A DNA stretch of 64,000 nt. Origin: Hymenobacter sp. 15J16-1T3B (GTDB taxonomy: Bacteria; Bacteroidota; Bacteroidia; Cytophagales; Hymenobacteraceae). The DNA lies in NCBI RefSeq assembly GCF_020711235.1, contig NZ_JAJFAV010000006.1:1-64000 (forward strand), given 5' to 3'. Shown here piece by piece: positions 42,028-50,713 of this stretch (position 1 is its first letter; each line of letters starts with the position of its first letter). The translations under genes and the position numbers were made by a program. The notes beneath the pieces were generated by a model, which was given only the letters and a program-made list of their open reading frames with translations, did no database searches and was not told where the DNA came from.

Positions 42028-43475
42028 TGCCCACCGCCCACCGCCTGTTGCTGCTCCTGCTGGCCCTGGGCAGCGCGTTGCTCACGGCCCTGGCCGCTCA
42101 CCACGGCTTTTTCTGGGATGCCGTGCTGCAGGCCTCGCGTCAGGCGCAGTGGTACTACGACACCCATTTTCACTACCTGCTCGTCCCCGAAAGCCTTGAT
42201 GCGGGCCACCCCACGCTGTTTGCGGCGGCGCTGGCGGCCGTGTGGCAACTGCTGGGCCGCAGCTTGCCCGCGGGGCACTGGGCCATGCTGCCGCTGGTGC
42301 TTGGCACGCTCTGGCAGGTGTACTGCTTGGCCCGGCGCTTCATGCCCCGCGCCTGGGTGCTGCCCGCCGTGCTGCTCATGTGGCTCGACGCGACTTGGCT
42401 CACCCAAACCGTGCTGGTGACGCCCGATCTGGCGCTGGTGTTCTGCTACCTGCTGGCGCTCAATGGCCTGACCGGCCGCCGCGCCGGCCTCGTCGTGGCC
42501 GGCGCGCTGCCGCTGGTGCTGCTGAGCACCCGCGGCATGGTGCTGTGGGGCTCCTTGGCGCTGACGGCGGCCTTCCTCAGCTGGCTCGACGCCTCCCCTT
42601 TGCCGGCCCGTGGCAGCCCGCTGGCGGCTGCGGTGCGGCGCCTGGGGCAGCGACTGTGGCCCCTGCTGCCGGCCTTGGCGCTGGCCCTCGGCTGGCTGCT
42701 CATGCACTACCGGCTGCGCGGGTGGGTGGGCTACAACCTTCATTCGCAGTGGGCGGGCAACTACGCCCGGCTCGGCCCTGCGGGCGTGCTGCGCAACGTG
42801 GGGCTCATCGGTTGGCGCCTGCTCGATCAGGGCCGCGTGACGCTGTGGCTGGTGGGTGCGGGGACGCTGCTGGTGCTCTGGCGCGGCGGCTGGCGCCCCG
42901 GCCGCCCGACCTGGCAACTGCTGGCCCTGGTGCTGCCGCCGGCGCTGGCCCTGACGGGGGTGCTGGTGTGGTATGCCAACCCCATCGGCCACCGCTACTA
43001 CCTGCCGGTGTACCTGCTGGTCGCCCTGCTGGTAGCGCACCTGCTCAACGAGTTGCCCGCCCGGCGCTTTGCCCGGTTGTTGGCCGCCGCGGCCCTGCTG
43101 GGGTTGCTCAGCGGCCACTTGTGGGTGTATCCCGACCACATGGCCAACGGCTGGGACGCCACCCTGGCTCACTGGCCTTACTACCGCCTGCGGCACCGCT
43201 TCATCGGCTGGCTTGATGCGCGGCGGATTCCGCTGGCCGAGGTCGGCAGCAATTTCCCGAACCTCTACCCGCTGGCGCAAGTGGACCTCAACGACGACCC
43301 GCGCCGCTTCGCCCCCGTGGATTTGCATCGCAACCGCTACGTGCTGCAGTCCAACACCATGAACTTCGGCGACGCCGTACTCGATTCACTGCAGCAGCAG
43401 TGGCAGCTGCGCCACGAAGAGCGGGTTGGGCAGGTGTATTTCCGCCTGTACGAACGACCTGCACCGGTCCGCTAA
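42027..43475 (+). CDS. GT39-like membrane glycosyltransferase
   Basis: 482 residues starting at the ATG that overlaps the upstream TGA. It has a signal-anchor-like first helix, a first exposed loop with an acidic residue (HGFFWDAVLQASRQAQWYYD) and the H-P-T-L-F segment typical of GT39/ArnT-like proteins, then about nine spans and a soluble C-terminal domain (about 390-482). Such proteins transfer sugars from polyprenyl phosphate to lipids or proteins on the periplasmic side. Donor and acceptor are unknown. A bidirectional terminator follows. Confidence 0.75.
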   Translation: MPTAHRLLLLLLALGSALLTALAAHHGFFWDAVLQASRQAQWYYDTHFHYLLVPESLDAGHPTLFAAALAAVWQLLGRSLPAGHWAMLPLVLGTLWQVYCLARRFMPRAWVLPAVLLMWLDATWLTQTVLVTPDLALVFCYLLALNGLTGRRAGLVVAGALPLVLLSTRGMVLWGSLALTAAFLSWLDASPLPARGSPLAAAVRRLGQRLWPLLPALALALGWLLMHYRLRGWVGYNLHSQWAGNYARLGPAGVLRNVGLIGWRLLDQGRVTLWLVGAGTLLVLWRGGWRPGRPTWQLLALVLPPALALTGVLVWYANPIGHRYYLPVYLLVALLVAHLLNELPARRFARLLAAAALLGLLSGHLWVYPDHMANGWDATLAHWPYYRLRHRFIGWLDARRIPLAEVGSNFPNLYPLAQVDLNDDPRRFAPVDLHRNRYVLQSNTMNFGDAVLDSLQQQWQLRHEERVGQVYFRLYERPAPVR

Positions 43476-43510
43476 GCAGCGCCGTCGATGACCGGCTCTT
43501 GCCACCAAAC

Positions 43511-43549
43511 ACGACGCGGGCCCGGTTAGCGTAACCGGGCCCGCGTCGT
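43511..43549. terminator. Bidirectional hairpin between convergent genes
   Basis: An 18-base perfect stem (43511-43528 with 43532-43549; core CGGGCCCGGTTA) with a three-base loop lies between two convergent genes. There is no long T-tract on either side. Confidence 0.65.
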
Positions 43550-43570
43550 GGGATGCCACTGCAAGGCGGG

Positions 43571-44914
43571 CTACGCGAATTTCCGTTCCACCAAGCGCAG
43601 GAGCTTGTTGACGTGCTCTTCCTTGCGCACCCACTGGTAGCGCTGGGCCAGGTCCTCGCTGATGTAGCGCCGGGCGGCGTCGGCCGTGGGCAGCGCATCG
43701 AGGTGCTCGATGGCGGCGTGGTACTCCATGTTCTCGCCGTTGAACAGCTCGTTGATGAAGCTGAAACGCTGGTTGATGGAAATGGCGCTGCGCAACGACT
43801 CCACCTTGGGCTGCGCCTCGGCCAGCGTAGGGTGGGCGGCCCCGCCGCCGGTCGAAGCCAGCTTATCGGCCAGGGTGCTGGTGCGCACGTTGGCGGCCAG
43901 CTTGTCGGCCAGGGTATTGGCGGGCGCTACGGCTTCAGCCAGCGGCTTGGGCCGTTCGGCCGGCGCCGGCTGCGGGGGCGGCGGGGTTGCGGTGGCGGGC
44001 TCACTGGCTACCGGGACCTCCACGGCCGGCGCTGCGGGCATCGGCTCAGTAACCGGGGCTGGCGCAGCCGCTGCTTCGGGAGCCGCGGCAGTGGGCAATG
44101 CCGCGGCCGGCGCTGCGCTGACTTCTGCCGGCGCCACCGGCGCCGTGGGCGTCTGCTCGGTGGGCACTTCCACCGCCGCCGAGGGCGTCGAAACCACCGG
44201 CGGGGCCACGACCGGCGCTGCAACGGGAGCAGGGGCAGCTGGCGCCGGGGCGGGTACCACGGGCGTCGCCTCCGCCGGGGCCGCGCGCAACTCGTCCTCC
44301 GTCACCGGCACCACGGCGTTCAGCTCGTCGAGCAGGCTGCTCAGCGGCTGCTGGTCCTTGTAATGCGCGTCGCGGTAGAGGCGGAAGCGGCTGAGCAGAA
44401 ACTCCCGCTCCTGGGGCAAATCGGCCGGCAGGCTGTCGATAAAGTCCTGAAACAAGGGCTTGTTGACGTCCACGTAGCGTAGCGCGTCGCGCAGCTGGGC
44501 GGGCGTAGCCGTGGCGTGGTCGGCGGGCAGCAGCTTGGCGTCGAAGGCCGCCAGCGGGTCCAGGGCCGTGCGCAGCGTGTCGGCCGCGGCCTGGGCCAGC
44601 AGCGGCTCGTAGCTGGCGCGCGTGAGCCGGATGCGCCGCGACAACAAGTTCATGAGTTGCGTCAGGGCCTGGCGCACGGCCGCGTCTTCGTAATCGAAGT
44701 ACGGACTGCGCAGCCGGGCCATTTCCTGGGTCCACTGCGCGAGCAGTTGCTGCACCACGTAGAGGTTCAGCTGGCGCACCGGCGCCAGGCGCAGCACGGC
44801 CGGGCCGTCCAGGGTGGTGCCCACCGGTTGGGTGGCGAAGTATTGGTCGCAGAGGCGAGCGGCTAGCCGCTTGCCGTAAGCCTGCAGCTGGTCGTTGCTA
44901 TACGTATCTTGCAT
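43571..44914 (-). CDS. Conserved Bacteroidota hypothetical with Ala/Pro-rich centre
   Basis: 447 residues, no signal peptide and no membrane span. An N-terminal helical domain (about residues 1-205) and a C-terminal helical domain (about 345-447; ISINQRFSFINELFNGENMEY) flank a very Ala/Pro/Val-rich linker of about 130 residues, which could span a distance between partners. The C-terminal segment recurs in many Bacteroidota proteins of unknown function. The ferredoxin gene starts 40 bases away in the divergent direction; the pairing may be functional or accidental. I cannot assign a role. Confidence 0.75.
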   Translation of the reverse strand: MQDTYSNDQLQAYGKRLAARLCDQYFATQPVGTTLDGPAVLRLAPVRQLNLYVVQQLLAQWTQEMARLRSPYFDYEDAAVRQALTQLMNLLSRRIRLTRASYEPLLAQAAADTLRTALDPLAAFDAKLLPADHATATPAQLRDALRYVDVNKPLFQDFIDSLPADLPQEREFLLSRFRLYRDAHYKDQQPLSSLLDELNAVVPVTEDELRAAPAEATPVVPAPAPAAPAPVAAPVVAPPVVSTPSAAVEVPTEQTPTAPVAPAEVSAAPAAALPTAAAPEAAAAPAPVTEPMPAAPAVEVPVASEPATATPPPPQPAPAERPKPLAEAVAPANTLADKLAANVRTSTLADKLASTGGGAAHPTLAEAQPKVESLRSAISINQRFSFINELFNGENMEYHAAIEHLDALPTADAARRYISEDLAQRYQWVRKEEHVNKLLRLVERKFA

Positions 44915-44954
44915 CCTCAGAAAAAGCCTGCTTCAAGCGGGCAAGTTAGCCAAA

Positions 44955-45278
44955 ATGCCTACACTAACCGTGCAAAACCTGCCCGGCGGCCCTATCAACG
45001 TACAACCCGGCCAGACGTTGCTTCGGGCCCTGCACGAAGCCGGCCACGACTGGATGCACGCCTGCGGTGCCCGCGGCCGTTGCACCACCTGCCGCATCGA
45101 ACTCGTCAGCGGCGCCGAGCACCTGGCGCCGCCCACCGTGCACGAGCTGCGCTACCTTAGCACCGGCCGCCTCGCCCCGACCGCCCGCCTTACCTGCCAA
45201 GCTCAACTGCTTGAGGGAGAACTGATAGGCCGGGTGCCCGAGGCCACCAAACTGCCGCACGTGCAGTACGTGGAGTAA
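44955..45278 (+). CDS. [2Fe-2S] ferredoxin, plant-type ligand spacing
   Basis: 107 residues from the ATG at 44955, which gives the usual beta-grasp start (MPTLTVQNLPGGPINVQPGQTLL). The four ligands are Cys37-x5-Cys43-x2-Cys46 and Cys81. It carries electrons between reductases and oxygenases or other redox enzymes; the partner is not in the window. It differs from the ISC ferredoxin at 22935 in spacing and in lacking the ISC C terminus. It is divergent from the hypothetical gene and convergent with recO. Confidence 0.88.
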   Translation: MPTLTVQNLPGGPINVQPGQTLLRALHEAGHDWMHACGARGRCTTCRIELVSGAEHLAPPTVHELRYLSTGRLAPTARLTCQAQLLEGELIGRVPEATKLPHVQYVE

Positions 45279-45321
45279 AGACTGCGCTCCGTGGGCTCCG
45301 CAGGGCAGTGGTAGCACTTAT

Positions 45322-45502
45322 AGTCCTTGCGAGCAAAGCAATCCTTCCTCTCGCGGTACCACGGCCCCGCTAGCAAAAGCCGAAAACCAGCCCCGCCCGA
45401 AACCACCACTGTTGGTTTCGGGCGGAGCTGGTTTTCGGTTAGTGAGTATTTCAGTGTTTCTGCTGCTAGAGGAACGATTGCCACGCTTCGCTCGCAAGGA
45501 CT
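45322..45502. repeat. Nested palindromic element between ferredoxin and recO
   Basis: Outer arms AGTCCTTGCGAGC (45322-45334) and its complement (45490-45502) are perfect over 13 bases. Inside, 25-base arms (45380-45404 and 45414-45438; core CCGAAAACCAGCC) pair at 24 of 25 positions with a nine-base loop. The words TTGCGAGCAAAGCAATCC and GATTGCCACGCTTCGCTCGC look like two ends of a dispersed repeat into which the inner palindrome may have inserted. The 281-base gap contains no gene. Confidence 0.8.
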
Positions 45503-45559
45503 GCTACCCGATCCGTGCCTACCCAGCGTGTTGCTGCGCAATGACGGCCGGCGAGCTGG

Positions 45560-46279
45560 CTACAATTCCGCCAGCACGTCCGACAGCACGTCGAGGGAGC
45601 GGACGTCGCCCATGTTTTCGACGTGCAACTGGTAGTAGCGCAGCAGGATGGTGAGCAGCTCGCGGCGCACGCGGCCGTTCGGCACCGAGGCCGGGCCTTC
45701 GTCGCGCAGCAACTCGTCGAAGAAGTGCTCAAACTCCTGGAAGCGCAGCACCGTAGGGCGCGACGTGGCCGGCAGGTTGGCATCGGTGGCAAAGGCGACC
45801 TGCTCGGTAATCTGCCGGCCCGAGTCGGGGCCGAAGCCCAGGTAGTGGCTCAGGTGCAGCAAAAACACCAGCGCGAAGTTCTCAAAGCCTTCTTCCTGCT
45901 CGTCGAAAGCCACCAGGGCGTGGTAGAGGTACTCAAACAGCGCCGCGTTTTCTTCTTCCTCGCGCAGCACCCGGCTCACCACTTCCGAGAGGAACAGCAC
46001 CACGCTGCTCTTGCGCATGTCGTAAGGAATGGTGCGGAAGGGGCGCAGGCAGCGGAACTCGGAAAGGCGCGTCAGGCCCCCGCGCGGCGACACGTAGGCC
46101 ACCAGATCCAGCAGGGTGAAGGGCTGAAACAGCGCAATGCGGCCCGGCGGCTTGGCCTTGCGCACCCCGTTGACGATGTAGGACTGCACCCCGCGCTGCT
46201 CGGTGTAAACGCGCGCGATAATGCTGGTTTCGCGGTATTTGAGGTAGTTGAGGACGATGCCCCGGGTTTTGATCAGCAC
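45560..46279 (-). CDS. recO: DNA repair protein RecO
   Basis: 239 residues. The N-terminal OB-fold is clear (MLIKTRGIVLNYLKYRETSIIARVYTEQRG...), followed by the helical domain (LSEVVSRVLREEEENAALFEYL, LHLSHYLGFGP). RecO loads RecA onto SSB-coated DNA with RecR and RecF during recombinational gap repair. The C-terminal zinc-cysteine cluster found in some RecO proteins is absent here. It lies downstream of porZ on the same strand, with 103 bases between. Confidence 0.93.
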   Translation of the reverse strand: MLIKTRGIVLNYLKYRETSIIARVYTEQRGVQSYIVNGVRKAKPPGRIALFQPFTLLDLVAYVSPRGGLTRLSEFRCLRPFRTIPYDMRKSSVVLFLSEVVSRVLREEEENAALFEYLYHALVAFDEQEEGFENFALVFLLHLSHYLGFGPDSGRQITEQVAFATDANLPATSRPTVLRFQEFEHFFDELLRDEGPASVPNGRVRRELLTILLRYYQLHVENMGDVRSLDVLSDVLAEL

Positions 46280-46382
46280 GGTGGGAGGGGAGTTAGGAAG
46301 GCGACGACTTAGTGCGTTACCATAACAGCAAATCGGCGAAAAAGCGTCACTTCGCTGGCTCCCTGAAGCCGCTAAATCACCG

Positions 46383-48719
46383 CTACTTCGTCAGTACGGC
46401 TACTTTCGAAACGCAGCCGTTTTTGCCGTCCGCGTCGGCCGTCAGCACCAAGTATACGCCCGACTGCACGCGGCGGCCGTTGTAGTCGGCTAGGTTCCAG
46501 ACCACGGTGCCGCCGGTGGCGCGCGTCTGGTACACCAGTGTGCCCGTCACGTCGGTGATTTTCACCTGCGCGTTGTTGACCAGGCCCGAAATGCCCACCT
46601 GCCCGCTGAAATCCTGGCGCACCGGGTTCGGAAACACCTTGGCGCAGCTTGGGGCGCCCTCGGTCACGGTGGCCGAGCCGCGGTAGCTCACCAGGCCCGC
46701 TTCGGTGCCCACCCACACCTCCCCGGTGCGGTCGTCCACGGCCACGTCCACGATGCGGTCGGAGGGCAGCGGGCTGTTGTCGGTGGTGAAGTGCTGCAGG
46801 GCCTCGTCGCCGTCTTCGTTGAACAGCCACAGCCCTTTGTCGGTGCCGAACCACTTGCGGTTGGCCCCGTCCACGGCCACGCATTTTACCACCTCCGTCC
46901 ACAGCGTGGGAAAGCCGGTGCCCTCGCCCCGGCGCACGATGGGGGTGCGGAAGCCCGCCGCGCCGGCGTCAAACGCTAGGCTGGGGTCGTCGTACACGGC
47001 GGCGCCTTTGTTGGTCGTCACCCAAATGGCGCCGCGCCGGTCCTTGGCCAAGTCCCACACGGTGCCGTTGGGCAAGCCCTCGCTTTCTCCAAAGGGGCGG
47101 ACCGCATTGGTTTCTGGGTTGTAGGCCACCAGGCCCGGCCGGTCCCGGCGCGCCCGCCCCAGCCAGAGGTGGCCCAGGTCGTCGACGGTAATGCGCTCCA
47201 GGTTTTCGGCCCCGACAAACCACGGCACGCTCTGCCACAGGCCGGAGCTGGGTGTGAAGCGGAACACGCCCGGCTGCTGCGGCAGCTGGTGGCGGTTGAC
47301 CACCCACACGTCGCCGTTGGGCGCGGCGGCCACGTCGGTCAGGCGGGTAAACGAGGGGTTGGCCGGGATGGCACTGAGCAGCGGCGAGCCCGCCGAGCCC
47401 TGGGTAAACTGCTGCCACTGGCCCGGGCCTTTCCACGCCAGCAGGCCTTCGCCGTAGCTGCTGGCGTAGAGGGTGCCGTCGGGCGTGCGCACGCCGCGGG
47501 TCATGTCCTTGAGGTTCGGAAAAGCCGCCGCGCTGAAGTTTTCGGAATTGTAGTTGGTCCAGCGGCCGTCGGCGTCGTACACGAAAAAGCCGAAGCGGAT
47601 GTCGGTCTGCACGTAGCCTTCGTCGTAGCCGCCCGGAAAGACCGTCACGGTTTTGCTGGCCGGATCGGTCACGATGCCAAAGGTGCGGTTGCTGGCCGGG
47701 GCGTTGGCCACGAAGCTGGCCGCGTTCTGCCCGTTGAGGTCCACCCGGATCAGGCCGTTGGCGAAATCCGCCACGTAGACCGGGCCGCTGCGGGAGCGAA
47801 TGGCGTCGCGGCCGGCCACCAAGTTGGTTGGTTGGAGGCGGTTGCGCACCTGGTTGGTGCGCGTATCGAGCACGCTCACGCGGTTGTTTTCCGTGACCAG
47901 CAGCCCGGCCGCGGAGGAGCGCAGCGCGTAGCACGTCGGCTCCGGGCCCCAGGCGAAGTTCAGGCTCACCCAGCCCGCCCCTACGGCCCGGTACAGGTTG
48001 TCGCCGTTGATGCCCGCGAAGACCTTGCCCCGGTGGGTGACCAGCGTGCGGTACGGGTCGCCGGCGCGGCTGCCGAAGCCGGCCGCGCTGCGCCAGTTGT
48101 TGTAGTTGAGCAGGTTGGTGTTCAGGTTGCCGCGCAGCAGCCCGGCGCTGGTGGCCGCGTAGAGCGTGTCGCCCTGCACGGCGGTGGCGTACACCTGCGG
48201 CACCGTGCCGCCCGGCCCGAAGTTGGCGTAAGTGTCCTTGACCTCGAAGCGCTGCAAATCCACCACCACGATGCCGAAGTTGGTGCTGACGTAGGCCAGG
48301 CGCCGGGCCACGTCCACGCGGTTGATGAGTTTGGCGCCGGCCAGGGTTTTGCGCTTGATGTCGGACAGCGACGCTACCACGCGGCCCTTGGCGCTCAGGA
48401 TGTCGATTTGGCCGCTGCGGTAGGCCACCACCACCTGCTGGGTGAGCGAGTCGTACGCCAACTCGCGCACGTCCACGTCGCTCAGCCCGTCGCGGCGGGA
48501 GAGGCGCTGCACGCTGCTGGTTTCCTTGTCGAACACGAAAAAGGCGTCCTCGGCGGCGGCGTAGATGCGCGGACCGGTGTCGGCCAGCACGCGGGCGCGG
48601 TTGGTGGGCAGGTGCAGCTGCCAGTCGCCGTAGCCGGCGGTGCGTTGGGCCAGAACCGAGGAAGCCGCCGTCAGCAAGCCGAAGCCGGCCAGCAACGCGG
48701 TGCGTAGCGCTTGAGTCAT
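46383..48719 (-). CDS. porZ: Type IX secretion system surface protein PorZ
   Basis: 778 residues from ATG 48719, which begins a signal peptide (MTQALRTALLAGFGLLTAASSVLAQ). Two beta-propellers made of two-component-regulator-type repeats (IYAAAEDAFFVFDK, LAYVSTNFGIVVVD, GDVWVVNRHQ, GAIWVTTNKGAAVYDD, GEVWVGTEAGLVSY) are followed by a T9SS C-terminal domain (KVFPNPVRQDFSGQV, ending KVAVLTK). PorZ works with PorU, PorV and PorQ in the attachment complex that couples cargo to anionic lipopolysaccharide. Length, double propeller and location beside recO support the name. A generic propeller sensor is the alternative. Confidence 0.85.
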   Translation of the reverse strand: MTQALRTALLAGFGLLTAASSVLAQRTAGYGDWQLHLPTNRARVLADTGPRIYAAAEDAFFVFDKETSSVQRLSRRDGLSDVDVRELAYDSLTQQVVVAYRSGQIDILSAKGRVVASLSDIKRKTLAGAKLINRVDVARRLAYVSTNFGIVVVDLQRFEVKDTYANFGPGGTVPQVYATAVQGDTLYAATSAGLLRGNLNTNLLNYNNWRSAAGFGSRAGDPYRTLVTHRGKVFAGINGDNLYRAVGAGWVSLNFAWGPEPTCYALRSSAAGLLVTENNRVSVLDTRTNQVRNRLQPTNLVAGRDAIRSRSGPVYVADFANGLIRVDLNGQNAASFVANAPASNRTFGIVTDPASKTVTVFPGGYDEGYVQTDIRFGFFVYDADGRWTNYNSENFSAAAFPNLKDMTRGVRTPDGTLYASSYGEGLLAWKGPGQWQQFTQGSAGSPLLSAIPANPSFTRLTDVAAAPNGDVWVVNRHQLPQQPGVFRFTPSSGLWQSVPWFVGAENLERITVDDLGHLWLGRARRDRPGLVAYNPETNAVRPFGESEGLPNGTVWDLAKDRRGAIWVTTNKGAAVYDDPSLAFDAGAAGFRTPIVRRGEGTGFPTLWTEVVKCVAVDGANRKWFGTDKGLWLFNEDGDEALQHFTTDNSPLPSDRIVDVAVDDRTGEVWVGTEAGLVSYRGSATVTEGAPSCAKVFPNPVRQDFSGQVGISGLVNNAQVKITDVTGTLVYQTRATGGTVVWNLADYNGRRVQSGVYLVLTADADGKNGCVSKVAVLTK

Positions 48720-48776
48720 ACGGACAAAGATGTATTCACGAAGTAGACGTACGCCGATAACGCTGCCCCCGCCCAA

Positions 48777-49406
48777 TTAGTGCTTGGCGGCCTGGGCCAC
48801 GGCGGTACCGGCCGGCGCTTTTTCCTGCTGGCCTTCCAGAAAACAGTGGCGGCAGCGGGCTTCGTAGGAGTCGGTTTCGCCCAGCAGCACCTGCTCGGCC
48901 GAGGGCACTTTGCGGAAGGAATAGGTGGCAATGTCGCCGCAGCGCACGCACACGGCGTGCACCTTGGTCACGTACTCGGCCACGGCCAGCAAGGCCGGCA
49001 TTGGGCCGAAGGGGCGGCCCTGGTAGTCCATGTCGAGGCCAGCCACGATGACGCGCACGCCGTGGTCGGCGAGCTGGTTGCACACTTCCACCAGGGAGTT
49101 GTCGAAGAACTGCGCCTCGTCGATGCCCACCACGTCGCAGCTGCTGGCGGGCAGCAGCATTTCCTGGGGAAAGGCAATGGGCGTAGAGCGGATGCTGGTG
49201 GCGTTGTGCGACACCACGTCCTCGGCGTGGTAGCGCGTGTCGAGGGCGGGCTTGAAGATTTCCACGCGCTGCCGGGCGATTTTGGCCCGGTTCAGGCGCC
49301 GGATCAGCTCCTCGGTTTTGCCCGAAAACATCGAGCCGACCACCACCTCAATCCAGCCCCGGCGGGGCAACTCGCGGCCATTGCCGACTCGGGGTTCAAT
49401 AAACAT
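48777..49406 (-). CDS. tdk: Thymidine kinase
   Basis: 209 residues, a type II thymidine kinase of the dNTP salvage pathway. P-loop [15 protein letters not shown] (residues 24-38), Walker-B-like DEAQFFD, the lasso region with [13 protein letters not shown], and the structural zinc cysteines CVRC and CRHC are all present. It phosphorylates thymidine with ATP in the cytoplasm. The gene is 57 bases upstream of porZ on the same strand. A -7-like TACCTTCG lies at 49439-49446. Confidence 0.96.
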   Translation of the reverse strand: MFIEPRVGNGRELPRRGWIEVVVGSMFSGKTEELIRRLNRAKIARQRVEIFKPALDTRYHAEDVVSHNATSIRSTPIAFPQEMLLPASSCDVVGIDEAQFFDNSLVEVCNQLADHGVRVIVAGLDMDYQGRPFGPMPALLAVAEYVTKVHAVCVRCGDIATYSFRKVPSAEQVLLGETDSYEARCRHCFLEGQQEKAPAGTAVAQAAKH

Positions 49407-49438
49407 GCGGGGAGGGAAAAGCGGGCAAATTGGAAATC

Positions 49439-49446
49439 CGAAGGTA
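49439..49446 (-). promoter_or_regulatory. -7-like promoter box of tdk
   Basis: On the minus strand TACCTTCG, one base from TAnnTTTG, is 33 bases before the tdk ATG. Confidence 0.5.
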
Positions 49447-49537
49447 CACCGGCGCGGCCGGCATTTTCAAGTTGCCGGGCCAGCGCAGTGCCCACGACCG
49501 GGCCAACGCGCTGATTGCTAACACCTGTCAGGGGCAA

Positions 49538-49963
49538 TCAATTCACCTGCACGATTTCCAGCTCGAACACCAAGTCCGTGTCGGGCGGGATGCGGTAGTG
49601 GGTGGGGTCGTCGGGGTCGCGCTGGCCTTCGGCGCCGTAGGCCAGGCGCGCCGGAATGCGCGTCCACACGCGGGCGCCCCGCGGCAGCAGCGGCAGCAGC
49701 TCGTCCCAGCCCGGAATGACTTCGCCGCGTCCCAGGCGCACCCGCAGCGGCCGGCGGTCCGTCGCCGAGGTTTCGAAAAACTTGCCGTTGGGCAGAAAGC
49801 CGGTGTAGTGCACGCGCACCACGGCCCGGGGGCCGGCCGGCGCGCCCTGCCCGGGCTGGCGCAGCACATACTGCACCCCGCTGGGCGTGCGCAGGGTGTC
49901 GGCGGCGGGCGCGGGCGCCGCGAGGTGGGCGGCCACCGCCAGCAGAAAAACCGTTGGTACCAT
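49538..49963 (-). CDS. FKBP-type peptidyl-prolyl isomerase, exported
   Basis: 141 residues from ATG 49963, the start of a signal peptide (MVPTVFLLAVAAHLAAPAPAAD). The FKBP domain has VRVHYTGFLPNGKFFETSA, VIPGWDELLPLLPRGARV and ARLAYGAEG in order. A further upstream ATG (50002) lies inside the terminator of the preceding gene and is less likely. It catalyses cis-trans isomerisation of prolyl bonds in envelope proteins. It is the third and last of a run of three FKBP genes. Confidence 0.9.
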   Translation of the reverse strand: MVPTVFLLAVAAHLAAPAPAADTLRTPSGVQYVLRQPGQGAPAGPRAVVRVHYTGFLPNGKFFETSATDRRPLRVRLGRGEVIPGWDELLPLLPRGARVWTRIPARLAYGAEGQRDPDDPTHYRIPPDTDLVFELEIVQVN

Positions 49964-50000
49964 CAGCCCTAAGATACGCGGCCGGGCGGGCTCACGCGCC

Positions 50001-50032
50001 AAAAAAAACGCAGACCCGGGCGGGGTCTGCGT
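50001..50032 (-). terminator. Rho-independent terminator between FKBP genes
   Basis: On the minus strand an ACGCAGACCC/GGGTCTGCGT stem is followed by eight T residues (50008-50001). It separates the 50068 gene from the 49538 gene. Confidence 0.85.
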
Positions 50033-50067
50033 CTGAAAGCAAGCAAGGCGAAGCTGGCTTCGGGGCC

Positions 50068-50616
50068 TTATTGTGCCGTGAAATCCACCAGTTCCATCTC
50101 AAACTTGAGCGGCGTGAACGGCAGGATGGTGCCGTTGCCGGTGGCGCCGTAGGCCAGGTGCGAGGGCACCAGGATGGTCACTTTGTCGCCCTTGTGCATG
50201 AGCTGCAGCACTTCGTTCCAGCCCTCGATGACGCTGCCCACGACAAATGCGGTGCAGCCGCAGGCCGAGCCGTTGTCGATGGAGGCCTCGAAGCGGTAAT
50301 CGTTGCTCAGGTAACGGCCGATGTAGCGCACCTTCACCTGGTTGCCCGCCGCGGGCGTGCCGCCGGTGTTGGTGCGGGTTTGCCAGATGATGTAGAGGCC
50401 GGAGTCGCGGCGCTCGTAGCCGCCAGCGGAAATGCCGTTGGTGGTCAGGTAGTTTTGGATGGTGGCGTCATCCTCGGCCTTGTGCTGCTCCACCAGCTGC
50501 GCCAACTGCTTGGCGGCGTCGTCGGAGTTGTTTTTGCAGCCAGCCAGCACGAGCAGCAGCGGCAGCAGGGCCCACAGCAGGGAGCGGACCGGGGAGAGGA
50601 AAGTGAGCGTACGCAT
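50068..50616 (-). CDS. FKBP-type peptidyl-prolyl isomerase lipoprotein
   Basis: 182 residues with a lipoprotein signal ending LLLVLAGC (Cys27). A helical segment (DAAKQLAQLVEQHKAEDDATIQNYL) precedes the FKBP domain (VKVRYIGRYLSNDYRFEASID, VIEGWNEVLQLMHKGDKVTILVPSHLAYG). It has an unusual insertion GSACGCTAF after the first strand pair, adding two cysteines. It is probably a periplasmic or outer-membrane folding factor. A terminator separates it from the upstream FKBP gene. Confidence 0.9.
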   Translation of the reverse strand: MRTLTFLSPVRSLLWALLPLLLVLAGCKNNSDDAAKQLAQLVEQHKAEDDATIQNYLTTNGISAGGYERRDSGLYIIWQTRTNTGGTPAAGNQVKVRYIGRYLSNDYRFEASIDNGSACGCTAFVVGSVIEGWNEVLQLMHKGDKVTILVPSHLAYGATGNGTILPFTPLKFEMELVDFTAQ

Positions 50617-50630
50617 GGCAATGAGCTTAG

Positions 50631-50672
50631 AAAAACGGCGGGCGGCCGGCTACCTGAAGAGTCGGCCGCCCG
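50631..50672 (-). terminator. Rho-independent terminator after the largest FKBP gene
   Basis: The ten-base stem CGGGCGGCCG (50639-50648) and its complement (50663-50672) is followed on the minus strand by CCG and five T residues (50635-50631). Confidence 0.75.
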
Positions 50673-50713
50673 TCGGCGGGTTGCATCAGCTTAGCAACAC
50701 CAAAGATAATACC

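Noticed and set aside
45203-45541. Minus-strand 112-codon frame in the ferredoxin-recO gap
   Set aside because: It spans the palindromic element and reads into the ferredoxin gene in antisense; no family features.
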